From positions 1,302,629 to 1,366,628 of the forward strand of contig NZ_MCIF01000002.1 in NCBI RefSeq assembly GCF_003268475.1: DNA of 64,000 bases, in the 5' to 3' direction. The stretch is from Thermogemmatispora tikiterensis. Lineage in GTDB: Bacteria > Chloroflexota > Ktedonobacteria > Ktedonobacterales > Ktedonobacteraceae. The notes beneath the pieces are model-generated. The model saw only the letters and a program-made list of their open reading frames with translations. It had not been told where the DNA came from and searched no databases. The position numbers and the translations under genes are program-made. Below are positions 55,304-63,530 of the stretch, piece after piece (positions within the stretch are counted from its first letter, which is position 1; each line of letters begins with the position of its first letter).

Positions 55304-55338
55304 ATTTACGCCTGGAGGCGCAAATCAGGGGCTTTTTT
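55297..55338 (+). terminator. Expression-platform terminator of the fluoride riboswitch
   Basis: A 16-bp stem (55297-55312 with 55317-55332; one A-C mismatch, one U-G pair) around a TGGA loop is followed by TTTTTT (55333-55338). Its 5' arm begins in the aptamer's conserved CTCC, so terminator and ligand-bound pseudoknot are mutually exclusive: an ON switch. Confidence 0.9.
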
Positions 55339-55451
55339 GTCTCTCCCATCAGAGAGGCCTCTCCCCCATTCTCTTCTTCCTCTGTCTGCGTCTCCCAGGC
55401 TCTCTCTGTTTGCCAGCAATCACTGGTTCTGTGCCAATCAGGAGGAGAAGA

Positions 55452-56639
55452 GTGTCGGAAAACCTGTGGTTCATCGCAGCGATCTGGATGGCGCTGGCTC
55501 TCTTAGCCAGCTTGATCTCGATTCGCACGGGCCTCGCTGTTGCCCTGGTGGAAATCGTTCTGGGGGTCATCGGCGGCAATAGCCATCTGCTCTACTCGAC
55601 GGCCTGGAGCGACTTTCTGGCAAGCCTCGGTTCGGTCTTGCTGACCTTCCTGGCAGGAGCGGAAATCGAGCCGGCGGTTTTTCGTCGCCATCTCTGGCCC
55701 AGTCTGCTTATCGGCTGCACCTCGTTTGTGGTACCCTTCGCCGGGGCTTTCGCCTTCACGTTGTTGATCAGCCACTGGAGCTGGCGAGCCTCAGAGCTGG
55801 CCGGGATAGCTCTTTCAACTACGTCTGTAGCCGTGGTGTACGCGGTGATGGTCGAGACGGGCCTCAATCGACGCGAGATTGGCAAGCTCATTCTGGCAGC
55901 CTGTTTTGTGACTGACCTGGGAACAGTGCTGGCCTTGGGACTGCTCTTCGCCGGCTTCTCGCTCTGGATGCTGGCCTTCGTTTCAGTCACTGCCCTCGTC
56001 CTCTGGAGCCTGCCAGCATTTGCCGGTTGGAGTTTTCACCACCTGGGAGGAAGAGTGAGTGAGTTCGAGGTAAAGCTCTTGCTGCTCGTGCTCTTCGCTC
56101 TTGGCGGTCTGGCCAGTTTGGCCGGGAGCGAGGCGGTCTTGCCCGCCTATCTCATCGGGTTGGTAATGGCTGGCTTCTTTGAGCGCGAGCGCGCCCTGAT
56201 GCAGCGGCTGCGCTCAATAGCCTTTGCCCTCCTGACGCCCTTTTTCTTCTTGAAAGCCGGTATGTACATCTCGCTATCAGCACTGATAAGCGGCGCCTTC
56301 CTGATTCTTTGCCTCTTCTGCGTGAAGCTTGGCACGAAGTTCGCCGGTGTATGGCCTCTGGCCCAGGTCTTCAGGCTCCAGGCGCGCGAGGGAACCTACA
56401 CAACGCTGCTCATGTCCACTGGTCTGACTTTTGGGAGCATCGCGGCTCTCTATGGCTTAACCCATCAGATTATCGGGCAGGAACAGTATACGGTGCTGGT
56501 GACCGTGGTTGTGCTCTCGGCTTTCGTACCGACGCTCATCGCTCAGACCTGGTTCCTGCCACGGCATGAGGCTCTGCCCGCAACAGAGGATGACCCGCAG
56601 ATAGAGCTGGTCGAGGCTGAGCATGAGACCCGTGGCTGA
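55452..56639 (+). CDS. CPA2-type cation/proton antiporter under fluoride control
   Basis: A 395-residue integral membrane protein with about 12 helices of the NapA/KefB/GerN-like monovalent cation:proton antiporter family. Markers are the glycine-rich first helices, FLAGAEIEPAVFRRHLW, GIALSTTSVAVVYAVMVETGL and ILAACFVTDLGTVLALGLL (the buried Thr-Asp region in helix 5). The ND/DD ion site is read as a T-D pair. It exchanges protons with Na+ or another monovalent ion, or, as part of fluoride resistance, restores ion balance. Sodium/proton antiporters are known fluoride-riboswitch targets. The GTG at 55452 has AGGAGGAG directly upstream and is preferred over an ATG 14 codons earlier. There is no crcB/fluc gene in the window. 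Confidence 0.85.
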   Translation: MSENLWFIAAIWMALALLASLISIRTGLAVALVEIVLGVIGGNSHLLYSTAWSDFLASLGSVLLTFLAGAEIEPAVFRRHLWPSLLIGCTSFVVPFAGAFAFTLLISHWSWRASELAGIALSTTSVAVVYAVMVETGLNRREIGKLILAACFVTDLGTVLALGLLFAGFSLWMLAFVSVTALVLWSLPAFAGWSFHHLGGRVSEFEVKLLLLVLFALGGLASLAGSEAVLPAYLIGLVMAGFFERERALMQRLRSIAFALLTPFFFLKAGMYISLSALISGAFLILCLFCVKLGTKFAGVWPLAQVFRLQAREGTYTTLLMSTGLTFGSIAALYGLTHQIIGQEQYTVLVTVVVLSAFVPTLIAQTWFLPRHEALPATEDDPQIELVEAEHETRG

Positions 56640-56856
56640 AGATCAGACAGGAGGCCACCAGGATCAGAAGAGAGACAAGGACTCTTTCTCCCTCTTCCTG
56701 TGTGGGTGTATGAACGCATAGAATAAGGAGCGGCGGCATGGCGGTGGTCACTCTACCCAACTACCGCTGTGCCCCGAGCCAGAAGACCTCGCTTCGACAA
56801 CGAGCGGTTGTTCCCGCCTCGTGAACCGGCGAGGAGAAAGGGGAGAAAGGCTGATT

Positions 56857-58041
56857 ATGAATAGCCTGACGCTCAAAAGAGCTGCCTTTCGCTTCGTGCT
56901 GTTGATCGGTATCTTGAGCTTCTTTGCGGACTTCACCTATGAAGGAGCCCGGGGCATCCTCGGTCCCTATCTGGCCCTGCTCGGAGCTGGGGCGGCTTTG
57001 ATCGGCGTCGTAACCGGGCTGGGCGAGCTACTTGGCTACGGTCTGCGCCTCGTCTCTGGTCCTCTGAGTGATCGCACTGGCCAATACTGGCCGGTCACAA
57101 TTGTGGGCTATGTCGTGCAGATGGTCTCAGTTCCCTTGCTGGCTGTAGCGGGTAGCTGGCCATTGGCCGCCTTATTGATCATCCTCGAACGAGCCGGCAA
57201 GGCGATCCGCAATCCACCGCGAGATGTCATGCTGTCGCAGGCCGCTCATGAGATGGGCTATGGCTGGGCCTTCGGTTTCCATGAGGCCCTCGATCAGTTT
57301 GGGGCCTTGCTGGGACCACTGGCTGTAGCGGCGGTACTGGCCTGGCAGGGGAACTACCGCCTGGCCTTTGCTTCGCTGGCGGTCAGTGCTGCGTTAACCT
57401 TGCTGCTTCTCTTGCTGGCGCGCCTGCTCTACCCTCGTCCTCACGAGCTGGCACCCGCCCCCCAGGTGGCTGCCCCCCAGGCACTGCCAGCTACGTACTG
57501 GATCTATCTGGTCGGGGCCGTCCTGGTGGCCGCCGGTTTCGCCGATTTTCCTCTGATAGCCTATCATTTCGCTCGTGTCTCCAGCGTGCCCTCCACGCTG
57601 GTCCCAGTCTTCTATGCCATTGCGATGGGAAGTAGCGGCTTAGGCTCGCTCCTGTGTGGACGACTCTTCGATCGTCTGGGGATGGGCATTCTGATTCCTT
57701 TGACAGTTCTGGCAGCTTTGTTTGCACCGCTGGTTTTCCTGGGAGGCTTCTGGCTGGCACTGCTCGGAGTGGTTGTCTGGGGCCTCGGCATGGGCGTCCA
57801 CGAATCGCTTATTCCCGCCGCCGTGGCCCTAATGGTACCTGGTCAGCGCCGTGCCTCCGCCTATGGCATCTTCACCGCCGGCTACGGTATCTGCTGGTTC
57901 CTCGGCAGCGCCCTGATCGGTCTGCTCTACAGCGTGGCGCTGCCGCTCGCTATCACTTTCTGCTTGCTGTCCGAGCTGCTGGCCATCCCTTTCTTCATCA
58001 TCGCCAGTCGCCAGTTGCAGCGGGCTGCCAGGCCAGCCTGA
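56857..58041 (+). CDS. MFS transporter
   Basis: A 394-residue MFS protein with about 12 hydrophobic helices. The start FRFVLLIGILSFFADFTYEGARGILGPYLALLGAG and the GYGLRLVSGPLSDRTGQYWPVTIVGYVVQ loop resemble a small family of bacterial MFS proteins found with resistance genes; the loop is a degenerate MFS motif A. A second loop, GRLFDRLGMGILIP, lies in the C-terminal half. The ATG at 56857 has AAAGG 6 nt before it; a GTG 12 codons earlier is possible. It follows the fluoride-regulated antiporter by 217 nt on the same strand, so it may share that transcript, which would make it a second fluoride-linked gene; no terminator was seen between them. Confidence 0.8.
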   Translation: MNSLTLKRAAFRFVLLIGILSFFADFTYEGARGILGPYLALLGAGAALIGVVTGLGELLGYGLRLVSGPLSDRTGQYWPVTIVGYVVQMVSVPLLAVAGSWPLAALLIILERAGKAIRNPPRDVMLSQAAHEMGYGWAFGFHEALDQFGALLGPLAVAAVLAWQGNYRLAFASLAVSAALTLLLLLLARLLYPRPHELAPAPQVAAPQALPATYWIYLVGAVLVAAGFADFPLIAYHFARVSSVPSTLVPVFYAIAMGSSGLGSLLCGRLFDRLGMGILIPLTVLAALFAPLVFLGGFWLALLGVVVWGLGMGVHESLIPAAVALMVPGQRRASAYGIFTAGYGICWFLGSALIGLLYSVALPLAITFCLLSELLAIPFFIIASRQLQRAARPA

Positions 58042-58114
58042 GCCTTCTTCAGCGCCGCTGCTGGCTCGACTCTCCTGCGTTCATCTACTAGCTACCAGCC
58101 AGCGAGAGACGAGG

Positions 58115-58762
58115 CTAGAGGCCGGACCGGTCGTTGTCGAGAATGGCCTCCAGGCCCTCAGCCTGCCAGCGCTTGAGGTCAAGGGGAAGGCCGGCGATGA
58201 GGAAATAGGCCCGCGCGGCGGCCCGGGCCAGGCGTTGATTGACCAGTCCTAGCAGGTCGCGGTACCCTCGTCCCAGGGGAGAGAGCGGCACGATGCCTAA
58301 CCCCACTTCGTTAGAGACGACGATGAGCTGTTGATCAGATCGTAGGGCGCGTGCCGCCTGCAGAAGGCGCTCAACTTCTTCCAGGACCTGGGCCTCTCGT
58401 TCGGGACTGATCGCCGCCATCTCTGGCTCTGCTTGCTCATGGGCTTGTAACAGGTTGCTCAGCCAGAGCGTCAGGCAATCGAGCAGGAGCACATCAGCAA
58501 CTCTGGCTGCTTGATGAACGGCCCGGTCCAATCGTAACGGTTCTTCAAAGGTGTACCAGTCCCCAGGACGCTCGGCCCGATGTCGTCGAATGCGCTCAGC
58601 CATCTCCCGATCACTGGCTGTCGCGGTGGCAATAAAAGCTACACGCCGCTTGCTAGCCGCGGCCAGGCGCAGGGCCAAGCGGCTTTTGCCGCTGCGTGCT
58701 CCTCCCAGGATAAATGTTAACTGGGCAACGACAGCTCCAGATCCTGTTTTTTCTCCGTCCAT
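58115..58762 (-). CDS. cobU: Adenosylcobinamide kinase / adenosylcobinamide-phosphate guanylyltransferase
   Basis: A 215-residue bifunctional enzyme of vitamin B12 assembly. It phosphorylates adenosylcobinamide and then makes adenosylcobinamide-GDP. Walker A is GGARSGKSR (20-28), followed by the conserved AFIATATASDREMAERIRRHRAERPGDWYTFEEP and LLLDCLTLWLSNLL strands; IVVSNEVGLGIVPLSPLGRGYRDLLGLVNQ is the C-terminal signature. AGGAG lies about 10 nt before the ATG. It is 24 nt downstream of cobS on the same strand. The next B12 genes are not in the window. Confidence 0.95.
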   Translation of the reverse strand: MDGEKTGSGAVVAQLTFILGGARSGKSRLALRLAAASKRRVAFIATATASDREMAERIRRHRAERPGDWYTFEEPLRLDRAVHQAARVADVLLLDCLTLWLSNLLQAHEQAEPEMAAISPEREAQVLEEVERLLQAARALRSDQQLIVVSNEVGLGIVPLSPLGRGYRDLLGLVNQRLARAAARAYFLIAGLPLDLKRWQAEGLEAILDNDRSGL

Positions 58763-58786
58763 GTGGAGTCAACTCCTGACCTTCAT

Positions 58787-59638
58787 CTAAAGAGAGACAT
58801 GCATGAGCAGAAAGAGCAGCAAGGCGCACACCTCGCAGATCTCGCCCAAGGCCCCACAAACATCACCCGTCAGGCCGCCGAGCGAGCGTGTCACGGCTAC
58901 GCCCAGGCCAACGACCAGGAGATTGCTCAGTAACCAGACAAAGAGGCCAATGAGGTGAGCGAAGAGGAGGGCTATTAACGCACTGCTGAGGCCAGCCAAC
59001 AGGAGACGCCGCAGGGTCACAGCTTGATGGAAGGCTGCTCCCAGCCCATCAGGACGCGCCGCCGGGAAGAGACCACCAGCTAGTACCATCGCCCAGCGCC
59101 CCAGGGTCGGCGCGACCAGGAGCGCAGCCAGCAGACTCCAGAAGGGGAGACTGGCCAGAATAGCGAAACGTAGCAGTAATAGCGTCACAGCACCCAGAAC
59201 TCCAAAACTTCCAACACGACTATCGTGCATGATTTCCAGGCGACGCTCGCGTCCGAGGCCCCCAAAGAGGCCATCGCAGCTGTCCATGACACCATCCAGG
59301 TGCAGGCCGCCCGTGAAGGCGATCTCGACAAGGACCAGCAGAGCTGCCAGGACAAGCGCGGGAACACGTGCGGTGAACAAGGCGGCGAACACGCAAAGGA
59401 TCGCCCCGAGGATGAGGCCAACGAGAGGGTAATAGACGCTCCCCACAATCGGCACAGCGCTTCCCTCTTTGCTGCTGGCTAAGAGGCGCCTCCCAGGTAA
59501 CGGCAAGATGGTCAGAAACAGAACCGCAGCGACAAGCTCAGCATATTGATTACGGCAGAAACGACCCAGCCGGGTCCACGGTTTCCAAATGACCTGTAAG
59601 GCCAGGCTGGTCTGGGAATCATCAGAGTGCATACGCAT
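58787..59638 (-). CDS. cobS: Adenosylcobinamide-GDP ribazoletransferase (cobalamin synthase)
   Basis: A 283-residue integral membrane enzyme that joins adenosylcobinamide-GDP to alpha-ribazole. Family motifs are FLTILPLPGR, YYPLVGLILGAILCVFAAL, FTGGLHLDGVMDSCDGLFGG (the metal-binding D-G-x-x-D-x-x-D-x-x), EIMHDSRVGSFGVLGAVTLLLLRFA, and PTLGRWAMVLAGGLFPAARPDGLG. The ATG at 59638 has AGGAGG six bases upstream; the frame stays open 14 codons further. It is first in a two-gene unit with cobU. An AT-rich palindrome (CTATTATAATAG, 59765-59776) about 130 nt upstream may hold the -10. I found no B12 riboswitch. Confidence 0.93.
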   Translation of the reverse strand: MRMHSDDSQTSLALQVIWKPWTRLGRFCRNQYAELVAAVLFLTILPLPGRRLLASSKEGSAVPIVGSVYYPLVGLILGAILCVFAALFTARVPALVLAALLVLVEIAFTGGLHLDGVMDSCDGLFGGLGRERRLEIMHDSRVGSFGVLGAVTLLLLRFAILASLPFWSLLAALLVAPTLGRWAMVLAGGLFPAARPDGLGAAFHQAVTLRRLLLAGLSSALIALLFAHLIGLFVWLLSNLLVVGLGVAVTRSLGGLTGDVCGALGEICEVCALLLFLLMHVSL

Positions 59639-60061
59639 ACCATTCCTCCTCTTCGCTTGCAGGCAGCATCGGCTAATCACAGGCCATGTTCGGCGAGTCG
59701 AGTACGGATGAGCAGCCAGACGCTTAATGCTGGCCTGTCAACAGTTTACCGCTCCCTGTCTGACCTATTATAATAGAAATTGTTCAATCTATTTGACCAG
59801 CGCAACGATGCATTGCAGAGATGGACAGGCAGTGAAGCGAAGCAAAGGAGACAGCGCCCACGCCAGGCGTCGCCGTTGCGAGCAGCCCTGGCAGGGAGGT
59901 CAGGCAACGACTGCTGGCCGTGCTGTGCGACAGCGTGATCCCTGCTCCATCTCGTGCTCTCCGCGCCCTGCCTCGGGCCAGGCGCAGCGCCAGTCATCTC
60001 GTTACGCCGGTGTTAACAGCTACAGCGCCACCCGGAGAACCCAACGATGGGGGGAGAAGCC
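59639..60061. other. Divergent intergenic region, cobS / liv genes
   Basis: A 423-nt stretch with no recognised gene. The AT-rich palindrome CTATTATAATAG (59765-59776) contains a minus-strand TATAAT suited to cobS. No clear promoter for the Liv genes and no cobalamin box was found. Confidence 0.4.
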
Positions 60062-61396
60062 ATGATTCACCTTTTCAGCTACCTCCACCTCCCGCGGCGC
60101 CATCTTGCGCACACGGGACACGACTCGTCTTTCCAGTCCCGGAGCAGCGCAGCGCGCTTGTCGCTGCCGATAATTCTCCTCTCGCTACTCCTCGTCCTCT
60201 TCTGCTCGACAGGGCTGCTGGCCTGCGGTGGAGCAGCGAGCAGTAGCAATACGCTCCTCTTCGGCGCCCCGATTTCGCTCACGGGGTCCACCGCGACCGA
60301 AGGTCATCTTACCCTGGAAGGCTACCAGCTTTGGGTCAAAGAGGTCAATGCCCACGGCGGCATTAAAGTGGGGAACACCACCTACCAGGTCGCGCTCAAG
60401 TACTATGATGATGGCAGCAGTCCTACCAGGAGTGCTCAGCTCACTCAGCAATTGATCACTGCCGATAAAGTCAATTTCCTCCTCGGCCCCTATGGCACAT
60501 CAGCCACCCTGCAGGACGAAGCCATCGCTGAACGCTACAAGATCCCAATGGTTGAGGCCAACGGCGCAGCCAAAGCGATTTTCTCTCGTGGTTTCCACTA
60601 CATCTTTGGCGTACTCAGCCCGGCCTCGGAGTACGCCAAAGTCATGCTGGAAGCAGCCCTGAGCCTGCCCACCCCTCCGAAGACCGTGGCCATCATTTCA
60701 GCCAACGACTCCTTCTCTGAGGAGGTGGCTACTGCCGCCCGCGACTTCGCCAGCAGTCACGGCATGGAGGTCGTTTACTACCAGACTTACCCATCGGGGG
60801 CTACTGATCTGACAGGAGTACTGACAGCCTTGAAAACTTCGGCCCACGGAAGCGTCCCCGATATGCTGCTTGGCTCGGGGCACGAAAGCGAAGCCGTGAC
60901 GACCATGAAAGAGTGCAAGCAGCTCAATATCAATGCCAAGCTCTATGCCTTTACCGTCGGACCTGCTACCCCTGACTTTATCACTTCGCTCGGCCCCGAT
61001 GCCAACTACGTCTTGGGATCTTCACAGTGGACTCCCCAAGAGCGCTATCAGGGCATCGATTTCTTCGGTACTCCAGCCAACTACGAGCGGATTTACAAGC
61101 AGACCTTTGGTCACGAGCCATCCTATCAGTCTGCCGAGTCCACTGCTGCTGGCCTGGCCTTCCAGTATGCGATCCAGAACGCCGGTTCGATCGACCCTCA
61201 GAAGGTGCGCGACGCCCTGGCTCGTCTCAATATTACGACCTTCTATGGCGTCATTCGCTTCGATGCTACCGGAGCCAATACGTTTAAGCCGATGGCGACC
61301 ATCCAGATCCAGAATGGCCAGGTGGTGACCGTCTATCCCAAGGAGGTCGCTAACGCACAGCTGCTTTATCCCACTCCTCCTCTATCCCAGCGCTAG
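60062..61396 (+). CDS. Branched-chain amino acid-type ABC transporter substrate-binding lipoprotein
   Basis: A 444-residue lipoprotein. The lipobox is LLAC with Cys55, after a hydrophobic stretch (IILLSLLLVLFC), and the Gly/Ser-rich mature start follows. The two-lobe periplasmic-binding-protein type I pattern (LLFGAPISLTGSTATEGHLTLEGYQLWVKEVNAHGGIKV, then FLLGPYGTSATLQDEAIAERYKIPMVEA) is that of Leu/Ile/Val- or amide-binding proteins. The ligand could be a branched-chain amino acid, short-chain amide or urea-like molecule. The ATG at 60062 has GGGAG 5 nt before it; an ATG five codons upstream is weaker. It is first gene of the liv operon. Confidence 0.92.
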   Translation: MIHLFSYLHLPRRHLAHTGHDSSFQSRSSAARLSLPIILLSLLLVLFCSTGLLACGGAASSSNTLLFGAPISLTGSTATEGHLTLEGYQLWVKEVNAHGGIKVGNTTYQVALKYYDDGSSPTRSAQLTQQLITADKVNFLLGPYGTSATLQDEAIAERYKIPMVEANGAAKAIFSRGFHYIFGVLSPASEYAKVMLEAALSLPTPPKTVAIISANDSFSEEVATAARDFASSHGMEVVYYQTYPSGATDLTGVLTALKTSAHGSVPDMLLGSGHESEAVTTMKECKQLNINAKLYAFTVGPATPDFITSLGPDANYVLGSSQWTPQERYQGIDFFGTPANYERIYKQTFGHEPSYQSAESTAAGLAFQYAIQNAGSIDPQKVRDALARLNITTFYGVIRFDATGANTFKPMATIQIQNGQVVTVYPKEVANAQLLYPTPPLSQR

Positions 61397-61431
61397 CATT
61401 GTTCACCGGCTCACTTGAGCAAGACGAAGGC

Positions 61432-61511
61432 CACTGACCCGCCATGACAGGTCAGTGAGGGCCGGAGTGATGCTGGTTTTAGCTGTCAGAAGCCTGCCTG
61501 TGCGCAGGCTT
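61432..61511 (+). terminator. Two intercistronic hairpins after the substrate-binding gene
   Basis: CACTGACC (61432-61439) pairs with GGTCAGTG (61450-61457), and AAGCCTGC (61490-61497) with GCAGGCTT (61504-61511). Both are perfect. They lie between the abundant binding protein and the permease gene. Such hairpins often lower downstream expression or protect the upstream mRNA; no U-tract follows. Confidence 0.5.
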
Positions 61512-61535
61512 CCCTTTCACAGAGAGGTATCCGCG

Positions 61536-62408
61536 ATGCTGATTGCGCAGGTGATTGTGAACTGGCTGCTGTTGGGCAGTCTCTACGCCGCGGTAGCCTT
61601 GGGCTTTTCGCTGGTGTGGGGGATCATGAATATTGTCAATCTTGCCCACGGCGCATTCATTCTGGTCGGAGCCTATACTGCTTACTGGGCCTTTACCCAG
61701 CTGCACATCGATCCTTTCCTCGGCCTCCCCTTAACTATGCTGCTGCTCTTCTGCCTGGGCTGGGTCGTGCAATATGTGGCCATTAATCGCGTTATTCGCG
61801 CACCTTTTCTGGTGACATTCCTGCTCACTTTCGGTCTTGATTTGCTCATTGCCGATGTGGTACAGCTCCTGTTCACCAGCGATCGGCGCTCGATCAATAC
61901 GGCTTACAGCGGCTTCGGCCTGACGCTAGGAACCCTGCATATTCCCTTTGACCGTCTGCTCGCCGCTCTGATTGCTGTGCTGCTGACGGCTGCCCTGAGC
62001 CTCTTTCTGCAACGTACTCGCACCGGGAACGCTATCCTGGCCACCGGTATGGACCGCGACGCAGCACGCCTGATGGGCATTCGCATTGATCGCATCTACG
62101 CGCTCACCTTCGGCCTTGGGGCGGCCCTGGCCGGCGCAGCAGGGGCTATGCTGGTTGAACTGTACCCTTTTGATCCTTCGCAAGGCGGAGTTTTCACGCT
62201 GCGAGCCTTCGTCATCGTCGTGCTCGGCGGGTTGGGAACCCCGTGGGGGGCCCTGGCTGGTGGGCTGGTCTTTGGTCTGGCCGAAACGGTTGTTCCTTTG
62301 CTGCCTGGCATCGGCCCCGGCTATGACGACGCCATTGCCTTCGCCCTGATGGTCCTGGTGTTGATCTTCCGTCCGCGCGGTATTTTGGGCAAGGCATTCT
62401 ACGCTTGA
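61536..62408 (+). CDS. Branched-chain amino acid ABC transporter permease (LivH-like)
   Basis: A 290-residue permease with about eight hydrophobic helices. The start LIAQVIVNWLLLGSLYAAVALGFSLVWGIMNIVNLAHGAFILVGAYTAY and the C-terminal FTLRAFVIVVLGGLGTPWGALAGGLVFGLAETV with the coupling-helix G-x-x-G-x-x-x-G pattern are standard LivH. It forms the membrane channel with LivM. The ATG at 61536 has GAGAGG 7-8 nt upstream; the frame is open for 27 codons before it without a site. It is 139 nt after the substrate-binding gene and 42 nt before LivM. Confidence 0.93.
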   Translation: MLIAQVIVNWLLLGSLYAAVALGFSLVWGIMNIVNLAHGAFILVGAYTAYWAFTQLHIDPFLGLPLTMLLLFCLGWVVQYVAINRVIRAPFLVTFLLTFGLDLLIADVVQLLFTSDRRSINTAYSGFGLTLGTLHIPFDRLLAALIAVLLTAALSLFLQRTRTGNAILATGMDRDAARLMGIRIDRIYALTFGLGAALAGAAGAMLVELYPFDPSQGGVFTLRAFVIVVLGGLGTPWGALAGGLVFGLAETVVPLLPGIGPGYDDAIAFALMVLVLIFRPRGILGKAFYA

Positions 62409-62450
62409 ATGACAATGATGGTCGGCCAAAGACCAGAAGGAGAAGGCTCC

Positions 62451-63530
62451 ATGTTTGGATCCTGGCATAAGCCCTCTACCTCATCCACGGCTACCGCCGA
62501 GCCGGGTGCAGAGCAGCGGCCAGCTCAGCCAAAATCAGGCACTCGCTGGCCCTGGTCGCTGTTGACAGGGCTGATCATCCTGGCACTGGCGGCCCTGATT
62601 CCGCTCAGCGGCGATGCTGCTACGCTCCACACCTGGACCTTGATTTTGATGTTCGCCGCCCTCGCTCAAAGCTGGAATTTTCTCGGCGGCTTCACTGGCT
62701 ACGCCTCTTTCGGGAACGTTTTCTTCTTCGGCGTTGGCGCCTATAGCACTGGTCTGCTGATACTGGCTGGCCGCCCGTTCTGGCTCGGAGTGCTGGCCGG
62801 AGCCGTGGCCGCCGGATTATTGGCTTTTTTACTTGGTTTACCTGTTCTGCGCCTACGTGGACACTATTTCGCTATCGCCACGCTAGGGATCGCCGAAGCC
62901 ACGCGTGAGCTGGTTGCCATCCGCAACCTTGGGGGCAGCGGTGGCGAGGTTGAGCTGCCTCTACCAGCACTCTCCGACACCGCCTTTTACTTTCTTTTCT
63001 GGCTGCTAGCCCTGGCGTGCTTCCTACTGACGGCCTATCTGGCGCGCAGCAAACCTGGCTACGCTCTGATCGCCATTCGCGAGAGCGAAGAGACCGCCGA
63101 GGCTATGGGAATTCCGACTTACTGGTATAAGATCGGGGCTTTTGTCCTCAGCGCTGTGCCCACGGCGCTCGCCGGCGGCCTCTATGCCTACTGGTCAACC
63201 GGCTTCGACCCCCCGACAGTCTTCGATGTTGGCATTTCGGTAGAGATGGTTCTCCTGACCGTGCTTGGTGGGGCAGGAACCCTGCTCGGACCGCTCGTCA
63301 GCGCCATTCTCTTCGAGCTACTCTCGTTCCAGTTTCAGATCAGTGGCTCGACGTTCCACAATTCGTTGCTAGGTCTGACGATCGCGATTGTCACCATCTT
63401 CATTCCCCAGGGACTGGTGGGCCTCGTACAGGAGTTTTTCCGCCCCCTGGCCCCTGGGATGAGCCGCCGGCAGTTGCTGGTGGAAGGAGTGCGACGTGTC
63501 CGACGTGTTATCGCCGCCAACGGCGTCTGA
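62451..63530 (+). CDS. Branched-chain amino acid ABC transporter permease (LivM-like)
   Basis: A 359-residue permease with about ten hydrophobic helices. A charged, Ala/Thr/Pro-rich 35-residue N-terminus precedes the first helix. Markers are LIFMFAALAQSWNFLGGFTGYASFGNVFFFGVGAYSTGLL-type segments, LRGHYFAIATLGIAE, and AIRESEETAEAMGIPTYWYKIGAFVLSAVPTALAGGLYAY (coupling-helix region). The ATG at 62451 has AAGGAG 8 nt before it. Its end overlaps the start of the ATPase gene by 35 nt, so the two are translationally coupled. Confidence 0.93.
   Translation: MFGSWHKPSTSSTATAEPGAEQRPAQPKSGTRWPWSLLTGLIILALAALIPLSGDAATLHTWTLILMFAALAQSWNFLGGFTGYASFGNVFFFGVGAYSTGLLILAGRPFWLGVLAGAVAAGLLAFLLGLPVLRLRGHYFAIATLGIAEATRELVAIRNLGGSGGEVELPLPALSDTAFYFLFWLLALACFLLTAYLARSKPGYALIAIRESEETAEAMGIPTYWYKIGAFVLSAVPTALAGGLYAYWSTGFDPPTVFDVGISVEMVLLTVLGGAGTLLGPLVSAILFELLSFQFQISGSTFHNSLLGLTIAIVTIFIPQGLVGLVQEFFRPLAPGMSRRQLLVEGVRRVRRVIAANGV

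Noticed and set aside
58062..58117. Terminator between the MFS gene and cobU
   Set aside because: The stem (TGGCTCGACTCTC with GAGAGACGAGGCTA) has several mismatches and overlaps the cobU stop codon; left unannotated.
59639..60061. Cobalamin riboswitch upstream of cobS
   Set aside because: No B12 box (AGYCMGgAgaCC-type) and none of the other conserved B12 aptamer segments could be found on the minus strand.
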